Part shown: one piece after another, positions 16,806 through 24,696 of the stretch
Position numbering within the stretch: position 1 is the stretch's first letter
How the letters are laid out: each line of letters starts with the position of its first letter
Source of the DNA: JACMLD01 sp039919885
Lineage (GTDB): Bacteria > Bacteroidota > Bacteroidia > Chitinophagales > Chitinophagaceae
DNA length: 64,000 nt
Direction of reading: 5' to 3'
NCBI GenBank assembly: GCA_039919885.1
Contig: JBDSEV010000075.1
Location: 1 to 64,000 of the forward strand
Position numbers and translations under genes: made by a program
Notes under the pieces: generated by a model
What the model saw: only the letters and a program-made list of their open reading frames with translations
Databases searched by the model: none
Told to the model about the DNA's origin: nothing

Positions 16806-17639
16806 TTATCTTTTGTAGTGGAGCATCCACTCATATAAATTCATATTGTTTTCCTTATAGAGCGGGTCCAGCGCATTTGTCCATGCATCGTGTCCAAATG
16901 CTTTGAAGAGCGTCAGTCTAGGTGCAACCAAAGGGTGAAAACTATTGATCAAATCTATAAAGTCGGTCGCGGCTGATGCATTGATGGTGGGGTCGTCCGT
17001 ATTGTGGAAAGCCCAGAGTGGCAATTTGCCTGTTGCAATACCGGCTGCATTGGAAGTTTTATCGCTTCCAAAACTTTCTCCCGAAATAGGGGCCACAGCA
17101 GCAAACAACGAAGTGTATACGCCAGCCATTTCTGTAGTAAGTACGCCGCCCATGCTCAGACCTGCCAAATAAATGCGGGAAGGATCTACGCGGTAATTTT
17201 TAATGGCATAGTTAATAAAGGATAATACCATTGAATCCGGCGGGTAGCCGCGAAACTGGGGAGAGAGTACAATGAAGGAAAAGTTTTTACCATCTACGCT
17301 AAAATTTGCCGGGAACTTTCGGTCATTGATGGTTTTGGCAACGCCATCGTTTAGTACCAATGGCAATTCTTTATCGCCGTCACCTGTTTGTCCGCCGCCA
17401 TGCAGAAAAATCAGCAACGGGTAGTTTTTGGTTGTTACCTGGTAATGATTGGGCAGGGCTTCATAAAACCCGCCGATGTATTGATTAATGTTTATTGTGA
17501 AAGCTTTTTGGTAGGGCGGCACCGTTTCTACAAGATCATTATTGGGGGGCGCCACAGGAACAACATCATTTTTCTTACAGCTGCTTACTGTAGCCAGGAG
17601 GAGCAGTAAAGCAGCGAAACATTTGTATACTGGAGGCAT
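16806..17639 (-). CDS. Secreted alpha/beta-hydrolase lipoprotein (esterase/prolyl oligopeptidase-like)
   Basis: 277 residues from the ATG at 17639 (a TTG 21 bases upstream is rejected). The N-terminus is a lipoprotein signal with lipobox VSSC near residue 21. The hydrolase domain shows FLHGGGQTGDG (oxyanion hole), the nucleophile elbow GLSMGG, the acid residue near HNTDDPTIN and the His in FGHDAW. This order fits feruloyl-esterase/PHB-depolymerase-type lipoprotein hydrolases. Substrate unknown; a role in plant-polymer ester cleavage is possible but not shown. Located upstream of the barrel gene on the same strand, about 200 bases away. Confidence 0.85.
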   Translation of the reverse strand: MPPVYKCFAALLLLLATVSSCKKNDVVPVAPPNNDLVETVPPYQKAFTININQYIGGFYEALPNHYQVTTKNYPLLIFLHGGGQTGDGDKELPLVLNDGVAKTINDRKFPANFSVDGKNFSFIVLSPQFRGYPPDSMVLSFINYAIKNYRVDPSRIYLAGLSMGGVLTTEMAGVYTSLFAAVAPISGESFGSDKTSNAAGIATGKLPLWAFHNTDDPTINASAATDFIDLINSFHPLVAPRLTLFKAFGHDAWTNALDPLYKENNMNLYEWMLHYKR

Positions 17640-17696
17640 AGCAGTGTTTTTACATGACAAACGCGAAGATGGGTATACAGAAAATATACCTGCAAC

Positions 17697-17740
17697 AAAA
17701 AAGAATAAGAAGCTGTTATGCGCACGGCCAACAGCTTCTT
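17697..17740 (-). terminator. Terminator after the ferritin-like operon
   Basis: AAGAAGCTGTT (17707-17717) pairs perfectly with AACAGCTTCTT (17730-17740). Read on the minus strand the stem is followed by a T-rich tract, just after the gene that ends at 17761. Confidence 0.8.
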
Positions 17741-17760
17741 TATCTCATCATGGGTATAAG

Positions 17761-18603
17761 TTATGCTTTGATAAATGGTCCTACAATTGCCAGCACCTGG
17801 TCTTTGCTCAGCGGTTCGTCAAACGCCTCTGAAGCCGCATCTGCAGAAATACTGAAACCATTGATGTTTACAATAGATACCATAGCCTGTGTTGTCAGGT
17901 CTTCACCATCGTAGCTGGCCTGTACAGCACTGCTGTTGATACCGCTCATTTTTCCTGTGATCCATGGTTTCACATTGCCAATTCCTGAACCATACGCTTT
18001 TCTTAGACCACGTATGTGTGCAGCATGGCGTGCTTCAACAGAATGAATTCTCAGCGCTGCGGTCAGGTAATCACCGCCACCTACTATTTCAGCAGCGCGT
18101 CCTTTATAAGCTCTTACACCGGTATCTTCAAACGTTTGAGCAACACTCAAAAATGTTTCAAAATTGGTGAAAACATTGTTGAAATTTCCTTGTGCTGTAA
18201 AATCAAACATCGGAGAATCTACTGGTTTACCACCGGCGGCAATAACTGCTGCTTTCAAAAACGCTACGTGTTGCGCTTCGTGTTTAGCAATAATCTGGAT
18301 GCCCATTGCCGTATCGCCTGATGGTATTAGACCAGGTGCCGCTACTCCACTTGCATAAAACGCTGCTTCAAGGTATTCCAGCGTTAACGCGTAGTTTAAT
18401 ATATCTACTACCGTGTCCGCCGTTCCTTTGGTGCCGGCATACGCCTTCTGAAACATGGAGCCTAATGCCAGTGGCACTGCAGCGAGTGCAATTTTGCCAC
18501 CGATGTTTGCAAAGCTTCTCATTGCTGACCGGCGCGTGTCTAATCGCCCGTAAACTTCCGGATCAACTTTTTCAATTTCTTTTATAATGTTTGTTATGTT
18601 CAT
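17761..18603 (-). CDS. Ferritin-like domain protein
   Basis: 280 residues. The N-terminus has a twin-arginine-like motif DTRRSAMRSF followed by a hydrophobic segment ending in AYAG, so Tat export is likely. The rest is a four-helix ferritin-like domain (Ferritin_2/DUF4439-like) with Glu/His metal-ligand candidates in LEYLEAAFY, KHEAQHVAFL, FEDTGVRAY and VEARHAAHIRGL. It follows a paralogue by 60 bases and the two are probably one operon. The family is found on the cell surface or in the periplasm of stress-tolerant bacteria; iron or oxygen chemistry is assumed, not shown. Confidence 0.87.
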   Translation of the reverse strand: MNITNIIKEIEKVDPEVYGRLDTRRSAMRSFANIGGKIALAAVPLALGSMFQKAYAGTKGTADTVVDILNYALTLEYLEAAFYASGVAAPGLIPSGDTAMGIQIIAKHEAQHVAFLKAAVIAAGGKPVDSPMFDFTAQGNFNNVFTNFETFLSVAQTFEDTGVRAYKGRAAEIVGGGDYLTAALRIHSVEARHAAHIRGLRKAYGSGIGNVKPWITGKMSGINSSAVQASYDGEDLTTQAMVSIVNINGFSISADAASEAFDEPLSKDQVLAIVGPFIKA

Positions 18604-18663
18604 TGTAATTTGATTTAATTGTAATTAATCAAGATAAAATTGGTTCCCTTTAAAACGCCGCTA

Positions 18664-19389
18664 TCAATAAAATGGCAGGTTGCCGCCGTCCAGCTTGGTC
18701 TTAATGTATTTCTGTGCTATCGGTAACACATCAGCTGGTTTATTAGTCAGGTCAAGCCCGTTCATATCAATTGCGGTATCGTCGGCAAAACTGTTTACCA
18801 TCAGCAAATCGCGGATGTAAGCTGCGTGACGTGCTTCTACGGATACTATTTTACCTGCAAGCACCAGGTAGTCTGGGCTTTTAATCAGCCGGCCTGCGCC
18901 GTTGTAAGCAGACACGCCTAAATCTTCGAAGGCTTTTGCGGTACCTAACACACTTGCTCTTGAACCAAAATCAATTGAACTGAAGTCAAAATCAAGCTGT
19001 TGAATGGCTGCTCCACCCAATGCTGTTTTGAAAAACTCGCGGTGCGCAATCTCATGATCACGGATGTCTGTAATAAGCGCAGTTTCTTTCGCATTCATGT
19101 TTGCGTAAGGAGACATAATCACCTTTACGTAAAAGGCAGCTTCCAGTTGTTCCAGTGCATAGGCATAATTAAGTATCCCGGTATCACCACTACCGAGATC
19201 AACGCCATCGCCACTTACTCTTGCATTGGCATCGTTTGCTTTTGTACAAGCTGCCAGCCCGGCCATGAGCGCAGTTGCGGTGCCGGCGTAGCCAAGAAAT
19301 TTTCTTCGGGAAAGGCGTGCAGCAGCAGCCTTGTCAAGTTCGCCTGTCAGCCCTTTTTCTGTTTGAATTGTAGCCATTGTTTGTTTCAT
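18664..19389 (-). CDS. Ferritin-like domain protein, Tat-lipoprotein
   Basis: 241 residues, the upstream partner of the ferritin-like gene at 17761. SRRKFLGYAG is a good twin-arginine motif and is followed by LAACT, a lipobox, so it is probably a Tat-exported lipoprotein. Helices of the ferritin fold carry the matching Glu/His set: LEQLEAAFY, DHEIAHREFF, AFEDLGVSAY and VEARHAAYIRDL. A longer N-terminal stretch (about 27 residues) precedes the Tat motif. The ATG at 19389 is the first Met; a second Met at residue 5 is possible. Confidence 0.87.
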   Translation of the reverse strand: MKQTMATIQTEKGLTGELDKAAAARLSRRKFLGYAGTATALMAGLAACTKANDANARVSGDGVDLGSGDTGILNYAYALEQLEAAFYVKVIMSPYANMNAKETALITDIRDHEIAHREFFKTALGGAAIQQLDFDFSSIDFGSRASVLGTAKAFEDLGVSAYNGAGRLIKSPDYLVLAGKIVSVEARHAAYIRDLLMVNSFADDTAIDMNGLDLTNKPADVLPIAQKYIKTKLDGGNLPFY

Positions 19390-19850
19390 TTAATTAGTTA
19401 ACAATAAATTTTTGTCAAGCCGGTGACGCGTTTTTTTTGACACTGATTTTTCAAGGGGTGGATTTTTGTATACACAGGAAGATAGTCGGGCTTTTGCCGG
19501 CCGTACATAAGCCGATCAAAGGCAGCAATAGATGGGAGGGTTTGTTGAACGGGTTTGGGTAAAGGCGAAAAAAGAGTGGGTAAGGTTTACTCAACTACGA
19601 AAGAAGTTTTTAGGCGGATTTAAAAAGTTAAAAAAAAATAAAAATAATTGGAAGGGGAGGGGTGGCATACCTGAAAATGCTTTTTCAATCTTGCTTTTTC
19701 GCGGGTGTGACGGTAAAAATCCAATCCCCACCCAATCTATTTTCTGAAATTCAAATCCGGACGAAATGGTTTTCCGTAAGTGCCGGTATCCTGCCCTTTA
19801 TCGTTACTCCAGATTTCCCCTAATTAAAAGCTAATTTAAAATAGTACTGT
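19390..19850. other. Intergenic region between ferritin operon and barrel gene
   Basis: About 460 bases. On the minus strand it must hold the ferritin operon promoter and on the plus strand that of the 19851 operon. A purine-rich tract with A-runs lies at 19610-19665. A basic 71-codon frame spans 19532-19747 but looks like chance. No firm promoter box was recognised. Confidence 0.45.
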
Positions 19851-20828
19851 ATGAAGTATCTCATTTTGTGTGCAGCTGTATTTTTGTTCTTTTTTACTGC
19901 GGTAGCGCAGCGTCAGTACAATAGTGTTGTAAAGGATTCTGCTTTTTCGCTGCAATTAAAGAATGAGCCCAGGTTTTATGTAAATTTTCATACCGGGTAC
20001 TCGGTAGCGCTTGGTTCAACATTTAAATTTTACCCAGATGACGTAAGCAGCATCGTGCTGAAGATGGTAGACAATAATGTTGTCTCTAAAAACATGGAGT
20101 ATAAGGCGCCCCGGAAGGGATTGGGCGAGGGATTCAGAATAGGTGGGGGTATATCTTACGTGCTGAACGATTTTATTAATGTGGGGCTGGACATCGATTA
20201 TTTCAAAAGTACCATTCAGAAAGTAAGGGACTCTTCTTTTAGCCAGGTATATACAACCGGTGCCATGTCTGATAGATCGTACAATGAACGCTATACCATT
20301 TCTTATGATGCCACGTTGCTTACGTTTTCTCCAAACATTACTTTCAAAGCGATATCAAGGCCAAGATGGTTTTTGTACAATAAAATTGGCGCAGTCATCA
20401 CGATACGGCCAAATAGCATTGAGCATGATACCCGGCAGGCAAACTCAAAAATGAACTGGCAGGGGTTTACAAAAGATTCTGCTGGTTTTACAGACACGCG
20501 GTACGAATGGGGTATTAAAAATCCGTCTTTCGGATTCAGCGGTGCTATCGGTGCCCAATTTAAAATTACTGAAAGGATACGCTTGTTCTCTGAAATACAA
20601 TTCTCGCATGTTGTATTTGTTGTAAGCCGGCGCAAGACAACCAGTTACAATGTAGATGGGGTGGAAATGGTTAACAACCTCACCGTAAATGAAAAACAAA
20701 TTGATTTTGAAAAAGATTTTAAAACAGACGACTGGATACCCGATCCCAATAAACCGGATAAGGCAGTGACGCAGCGCATACCTATTACCTATGCTGGTTT
20801 GCAGCTTGGCATCGTATACCGGTTTTAA
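19851..20828 (+). CDS. Outer membrane beta-barrel protein
   Basis: 325 residues with a signal peptide (MKYLILCAAVFLFFFTAVAQ). The mature protein alternates amphipathic strands and ends with a strand closing in YRF, a typical outer-membrane barrel C-terminus. Strands such as GFRIGGGISYVLNDFINVGLDIDYF and FGFSGAIGAQFKITERIRLFSEIQFSH support a barrel of about 10-12 strands. No family name can be given. It lies 54 bases upstream of tssN in the same direction, so a link to the type VI genes is possible. Confidence 0.8.
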   Translation: MKYLILCAAVFLFFFTAVAQRQYNSVVKDSAFSLQLKNEPRFYVNFHTGYSVALGSTFKFYPDDVSSIVLKMVDNNVVSKNMEYKAPRKGLGEGFRIGGGISYVLNDFINVGLDIDYFKSTIQKVRDSSFSQVYTTGAMSDRSYNERYTISYDATLLTFSPNITFKAISRPRWFLYNKIGAVITIRPNSIEHDTRQANSKMNWQGFTKDSAGFTDTRYEWGIKNPSFGFSGAIGAQFKITERIRLFSEIQFSHVVFVVSRRKTTSYNVDGVEMVNNLTVNEKQIDFEKDFKTDDWIPDPNKPDKAVTQRIPITYAGLQLGIVYRF

Positions 20829-20882
20829 CGACTGAACTGGGCCACACAAAATGCATGCTATAACAATATAAAATGTATCAAT

Positions 20883-21701
20883 ATGATTAAACAGGCAGTG
20901 CAACCTTTTTCGTTGCAACATTTTGGCAGGTTGCTTTTTCAAAACCGCAAAAAAGCAGGGCTGTATGGACTGTGTTTTGTTGGCCTTTCACTCAATCTTT
21001 GCCTTTTCCTTTCAGCAAATATGCATACGCCAGCGGCCGCAAGAATGAATGATGTGCTACAATTAATGTGCTTCGGAATAATGGGTGTCTTTAATGTATG
21101 GGTGTTTAACAAGCGTAATTTTTTGAAAGGATGTGCATTCCAGGGGGCGAGGCTGGCTTTTATCAGCCTCTTGTTTGTGCTGATTGTCCTGGTACTTTTT
21201 TTATATTATTATTTTTCAGGAAATAATGGATTGATAATGGCATTTGCCAGCAGTGGTGCTTTTCTGCTGCCCTTCCTTATCTTCCAGGGGTGGATGGAAT
21301 ACAGCAATATTCCGGAAAAAACATATCCAGTGTGGCAACTTCCCTCGGATAACGGAGAATCAAACGCCTTACCGGCTTTTACGGTGCATACCATGCAGGT
21401 GCATTTTAGTGTTCTTTGCGCGCCCGGTGATGAAACAGTGCATATATTTCCTGTAACCGTTTCCGGTAAAACAAAACTCGGCCGCGTCTTCGAAAATTTT
21501 GTAAAGGACAGCGGACGGCACGGCAGACGTTTCGCGATAGCAGTAAAAGATCCACACGACCACGCTTTTGAATGGCAGTTTTTTGAAAAAAAGTGGGCGG
21601 GATTATACAGTAAAAATCTTAATCCTGCTGTAAGCCTGCATGAAAATTACATTTTGCCAAACGCGACCATTCATGTGGTGCGAACTGGAACCGCAGTGTA
21701 A
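20883..21701 (+). CDS. tssN: Type VI secretion protein TssN-like (T6SS subtype iii)
   Basis: 272 residues. The N-terminal half has four hydrophobic helices (about 25-47, 57-76, 88-112, 116-137), followed by the motif FQGWMEYSNIPEKTYPVWQLP. A soluble C-terminal domain then contains VHFSVLCAPGDETVHIFPVTVSG and LGRVFENFV. This layout matches TssN, one of the proteins found only in the Bacteroidota T6SSiii, where it is thought to belong to the membrane complex. The tssO-like gene follows after 80 bases. No sheath, Hcp, ClpV or baseplate gene is nearby, so the rest of the system must lie elsewhere or be missing. The family call is from memory of the pattern. Confidence 0.75.
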   Translation: MIKQAVQPFSLQHFGRLLFQNRKKAGLYGLCFVGLSLNLCLFLSANMHTPAAARMNDVLQLMCFGIMGVFNVWVFNKRNFLKGCAFQGARLAFISLLFVLIVLVLFLYYYFSGNNGLIMAFASSGAFLLPFLIFQGWMEYSNIPEKTYPVWQLPSDNGESNALPAFTVHTMQVHFSVLCAPGDETVHIFPVTVSGKTKLGRVFENFVKDSGRHGRRFAIAVKDPHDHAFEWQFFEKKWAGLYSKNLNPAVSLHENYILPNATIHVVRTGTAV

Positions 21702-21781
21702 AGGAATGTTATCAATCATTACATTGCTTCTATTTAATAGTTTGTGATAGAAGACGAGGAAAATAAAGTTAATTATCAGTC

Positions 21782-22828
21782 ATGAGACCGACCAATTTTA
21801 CAGACAGAAAAAAACGCATCATTACGTTCGCCGGCTTGTACGTGGGTTCTATCATCCTGTTATTTTTTATTTTCTCCGCCTTTGGTGTGCGCTTTTCTGT
21901 AAACGATCAGCAATCAGCTGGTTCAGCAGCATTTGCGGGCGCTGCGCCTGATATGGAATTTATTCAAACAGATAGTGCACTGCACGCCGCACTACATGCG
22001 CTGCAACTATCGGATGCGCGGTATAGTTTGCTACCCGATACGGTTTCTTTGCAGGTGAAGAAAATGACGATGGATGCTATTATCAATAATGAAAAAGATT
22101 TAAAAAACAGTATTGACAGCATTGACATTTTAACCGCATCCGGCACTGGCAACGGCAGGGGATTGATGTACCAGAATATGTTGAGTTCATTCAGGGCTGC
22201 ATTGAATGAGCGGCAGGCACTTAAAAATATACAGGGTATGATAGCAGCAGGTAAAACACCGTTTAGTACTGGTCAGCAGAATATGCTGCAATGGAAAGAT
22301 GAAATATCCCGGAAGGAGGATGAGATAAGCCGGTTGGGGATGCAGTTAAAAGCCTACCAAAGCGGGTCAGTACTGGCGTCATCTGCAGGCGCATCGGAAG
22401 CTGATAAAGGCGAAATTGAACTATTGAAAACGGCCTTCACAACGCAGCAAAACGAATACGCTGCTTTAAAAAGCAATTTTACCCAGCTTAAGTCAGACAA
22501 CAATCAATTGTCTGCGCAAATTGTGCAGCTTAGAAAATCGCCCGTTGTGCCGGCAGAGCGGGCACCTGCAGCAGATAATAAAGTGAATGAATTGGAGCAG
22601 CAACTACAGACGATGAATGCAGACCTGTATTTTGCCAGGATAGATTGTAATATGGCGCGTGCTGATGCGCAGCAAATAATTTCAAACGCACGGCAGCGAA
22701 AAGAATTGTTATCGGAGTCGCTCGCGATGCTGAGTAACCTTTCGAAATCCGATGATGCAGCAATACAAAAAAAGGCAAAAGAAAAAATCACCCGCCTTAA
22801 CCGTATTGCAAACACATTGCACGATTAA
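21782..22828 (+). CDS. tssO: Type VI secretion protein TssO-like (T6SS subtype iii)
   Basis: 348 residues: a short cytoplasmic start (MRPTNFTDRKKR), one transmembrane helix (about 13-34), then a long periplasmic part. That part begins with a Ser/Ala-rich linker and becomes mostly helical with coiled-coil heptads (about 165-200, 205-245 and 258-290). A single TM anchor with coiled coil is the layout of TssO, a T6SSiii-specific protein. It sits 80 bases after tssN, which supports the call. Ends convergently with the RRM gene, with 52 bases between them. Confidence 0.72.
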   Translation: MRPTNFTDRKKRIITFAGLYVGSIILLFFIFSAFGVRFSVNDQQSAGSAAFAGAAPDMEFIQTDSALHAALHALQLSDARYSLLPDTVSLQVKKMTMDAIINNEKDLKNSIDSIDILTASGTGNGRGLMYQNMLSSFRAALNERQALKNIQGMIAAGKTPFSTGQQNMLQWKDEISRKEDEISRLGMQLKAYQSGSVLASSAGASEADKGEIELLKTAFTTQQNEYAALKSNFTQLKSDNNQLSAQIVQLRKSPVVPAERAPAADNKVNELEQQLQTMNADLYFARIDCNMARADAQQIISNARQRKELLSESLAMLSNLSKSDDAAIQKKAKEKITRLNRIANTLHD

Positions 22829-22880
22829 TCCAGTAATTTATTCTTTTGCCTTTTATAATTTGATTTTGAATAGGTGCTTG

Positions 22881-23300
22881 TTAAAAACGGCTTCGGTTTC
22901 TATCGTTTCCACCGCCGCTGTATCCGCCACCGCCACTGTTGCCACTACCACCGCCTCTGTATCCACCACCACCGCTATTTCCACCACCACCGCCTCTGTA
23001 TCCACCACCGCCACTGTTGCCGCCGCCGCCGCGTTGACCACCGCCGCTACTGCCACCCGGACGATCATCGGCTGCCTTTACCACCAGTGGTTTTTTGCCA
23101 AGCGAAATATCATTCAAATTTTCGATAGCATCTTTGGCTTCTGCCTCTATCGGCATTTCAACAAAACCAAAACCCCTGCTTTTGCCTGTTTCCTTATCAA
23201 TGGCTACTTTGGCAGATTTAATTGTTCCAAATTTTTCGAAAATTTCCATTAATTCATCATCATCCAAATCGTATGGTAGACCAGCAACAAAAAGGTTCAT
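22881..23300 (-). CDS. RRM RNA-binding protein with Gly-rich tail
   Basis: 139 residues. One RNA recognition motif fills residues 1-80, with RNP2 LFVAGL at 3-8 and RNP1 RGFGFVEM at 42-49. The tail from residue 81 is almost only Gly with Ser, Asn, Tyr and Arg, ending in NDRNRSRF. It resembles the cold-inducible Gly-rich RNA-binding proteins of cyanobacteria and plants; Bacteroidota often carry several. Such proteins bind single-stranded RNA and may act as RNA chaperones. Three 13-residue repeats lie within the tail. Confidence 0.93.
   Translation of the reverse strand: MNLFVAGLPYDLDDDELMEIFEKFGTIKSAKVAIDKETGKSRGFGFVEMPIEAEAKDAIENLNDISLGKKPLVVKAADDRPGGSSGGGQRGGGGNSGGGGYRGGGGGNSGGGGYRGGGSGNSGGGGYSGGGNDRNRSRF
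22905..23021 (-). repeat. Three 39-bp tandem repeats in the RRM gene tail
   Basis: Residues 94-132 are three copies of a 13-residue unit beginning GNSGGGGY, separated by Arg/Ser-containing glycine tracts. The units are near-identical in DNA and could expand or contract by slippage. Confidence 0.85.
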
Positions 23301-23499
23301 AAAAAAATATTTTAGTAAAAATAGTGACTTATTTTGTATTGTATCTAATTATAAGGGTTAAGTGGAAGTAAAATGTCGGCTCTTTTTAAAAAGAATTGTT
23401 GAGATGATAAATGCATGCAGGTTTTACCATGTTTTTTTGGTAAAAACCGCAATTACGTTTACAGTGCGCGGCCTTCCGCCGTTCTGGCGCGGTTCAGCT

Positions 23500-23507
23500 T
23501 ATCTTTG
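23500..23507 (+). promoter_or_regulatory. -7 promoter box TATCTTTG
   Basis: Matches the Bacteroidota consensus TAnnTTTG, 61 bases before the ATG at 23568. No good -33 TTTG was found at the expected distance. Confidence 0.55.
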
Positions 23508-23567
23508 CAAACAGATTGGATTGAGAATTATGTTGCCTTATATTTTGGCGATTAAATGAAGTAGACT

Positions 23568-24047
23568 ATGCATTCGTCGTTTAATGGTAAAACATCAAAT
23601 AGCACCCGTGGCTCAGAGTATGATTTCCTCAACGGGGTATTTGAATGGGTATTTTACAACTTGCCGCCAAGGGCGGATAATAGCTTTACCCGGCACATGT
23701 ACGATTTTTATAAAACCAGGGGTGGGCTAAGTAAAAAGCAACTGGAAGCGCTGCTGCGGATAATCAATGGGATTGCAGTAACACCACCCTTCAGCACTGC
23801 CACGCTGGAAGCTATCATAAAAAAGAAAACTACCAAATCCAAATCTGCTTTACCGGCGGCAACCCCGCTGTACAAAGAAGATACAGCAACACGAGAAAAA
23901 TTAATTTATATACTTTCGGTGGCGCCCGCGCATAAGGCAGCATTGTTGTATATGAATAAACTGGATTTGCACGAATTGCTGACGCAGGCCGACAGGGACG
24001 CGATTAATAAATTTTTCCTGGTAATAAGCGCTGCAAAGAAAAAATAA
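23568..24047 (+). CDS. Conserved hypothetical protein
   Basis: 159 residues, cytoplasmic, no signal peptide. The protein has a helical N-terminal half (FLNGVFEWVFYNLPPRADN, then GGLSKKQLEALLRIING) and a Lys-rich middle, and ends in a helical segment with KLDLHELLTQADRDAINKFF. No catalytic motif is evident and I do not recognise the family. A promoter box lies at 23500. It does not overlap any other supported gene and has normal codon use, so it is likely real. Confidence 0.65.
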   Translation: MHSSFNGKTSNSTRGSEYDFLNGVFEWVFYNLPPRADNSFTRHMYDFYKTRGGLSKKQLEALLRIINGIAVTPPFSTATLEAIIKKKTTKSKSALPAATPLYKEDTATREKLIYILSVAPAHKAALLYMNKLDLHELLTQADRDAINKFFLVISAAKKK

Positions 24048-24223
24048 GTTGCAGATTGCACCCCGAAACATCATAGCGTGGATATGTTATTTTCGGCACC
24101 AGCCACTCAACGGCGGACTGTGATTAAAGATAATTCGATGGCAGAAAAAAAATAACCGGTAAGATTAAGCTAGTTCGCTGGTGATATCTTTTAGCATTGG
24201 CTTATTTTTACAAAAAATTATTC

Positions 24224-24658
24224 ATGGGTATTTCCGATAAATTAGCACAAATGAAAAACGAAAAAGCATCGTCCAACTTACAAGCGGGACAGGAATTTTT
24301 AGCAGCCAATCAATCAAAAGATGGGGTAGTGGCTTTACCCAGCGGATTGCAGTACATGGTGCTTACAGAAGGTACGGGTGAAAAGCCCGGAGCAACCGAT
24401 AAAGTAACCTGTCATTACCACGGCACGCTGATAGATGGTACCGTTTTCGACAGTTCTGTTCAACGTGGGCAGCCAGCGACTTTTCCGCTCGACCGCGTTA
24501 TTTCCGGCTGGACGGAAGGCTTGCAGCTGATGCCTGTTGGTAGTAAGTGGCGGTTTTTTATTCCACCGAATTTAGGATATGGCGATCGGCAGGTGAGTGC
24601 GCAAATTGGACCAAATAGTACCCTGGTATTTGATGTAGAATTGCTCAGCGTAAGTTAA
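24224..24658 (+). CDS. FKBP-type peptidyl-prolyl cis-trans isomerase
   Basis: 144 residues from the ATG at 24224; a TTG 27 bases upstream is rejected. The N-terminal helix (DKLAQMKNEKASSNLQAGQ) and the FKBP domain (about 45-144) are complete: SGLQYMVLTEGTGEKPG, DKVTCHYHGTLIDGTVFDSS, the active-site aromatic residues in FPLDRVISGW, and the closing strand LVFDVELLSV. It has no signal peptide, so it is probably a cytoplasmic folding helper of the FKBP22/Mip type. Single gene. Confidence 0.93.
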   Translation: MGISDKLAQMKNEKASSNLQAGQEFLAANQSKDGVVALPSGLQYMVLTEGTGEKPGATDKVTCHYHGTLIDGTVFDSSVQRGQPATFPLDRVISGWTEGLQLMPVGSKWRFFIPPNLGYGDRQVSAQIGPNSTLVFDVELLSVS

Positions 24659-24696
24659 ATCCAAAAAAAAATTGTTGAAAGCCGTGGGGCAGGTGC

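Noticed and set aside
19532..19747. Basic 71-codon frame
   Set aside because: It spans a purine-rich A-run area and reads Lys-rich by composition; no conserved feature supports it.
22905..23021. Regular repeats that might suggest a CRISPR-like array
   Set aside because: They are in-frame Gly-rich coding repeats inside the RRM gene, with no unique spacers.
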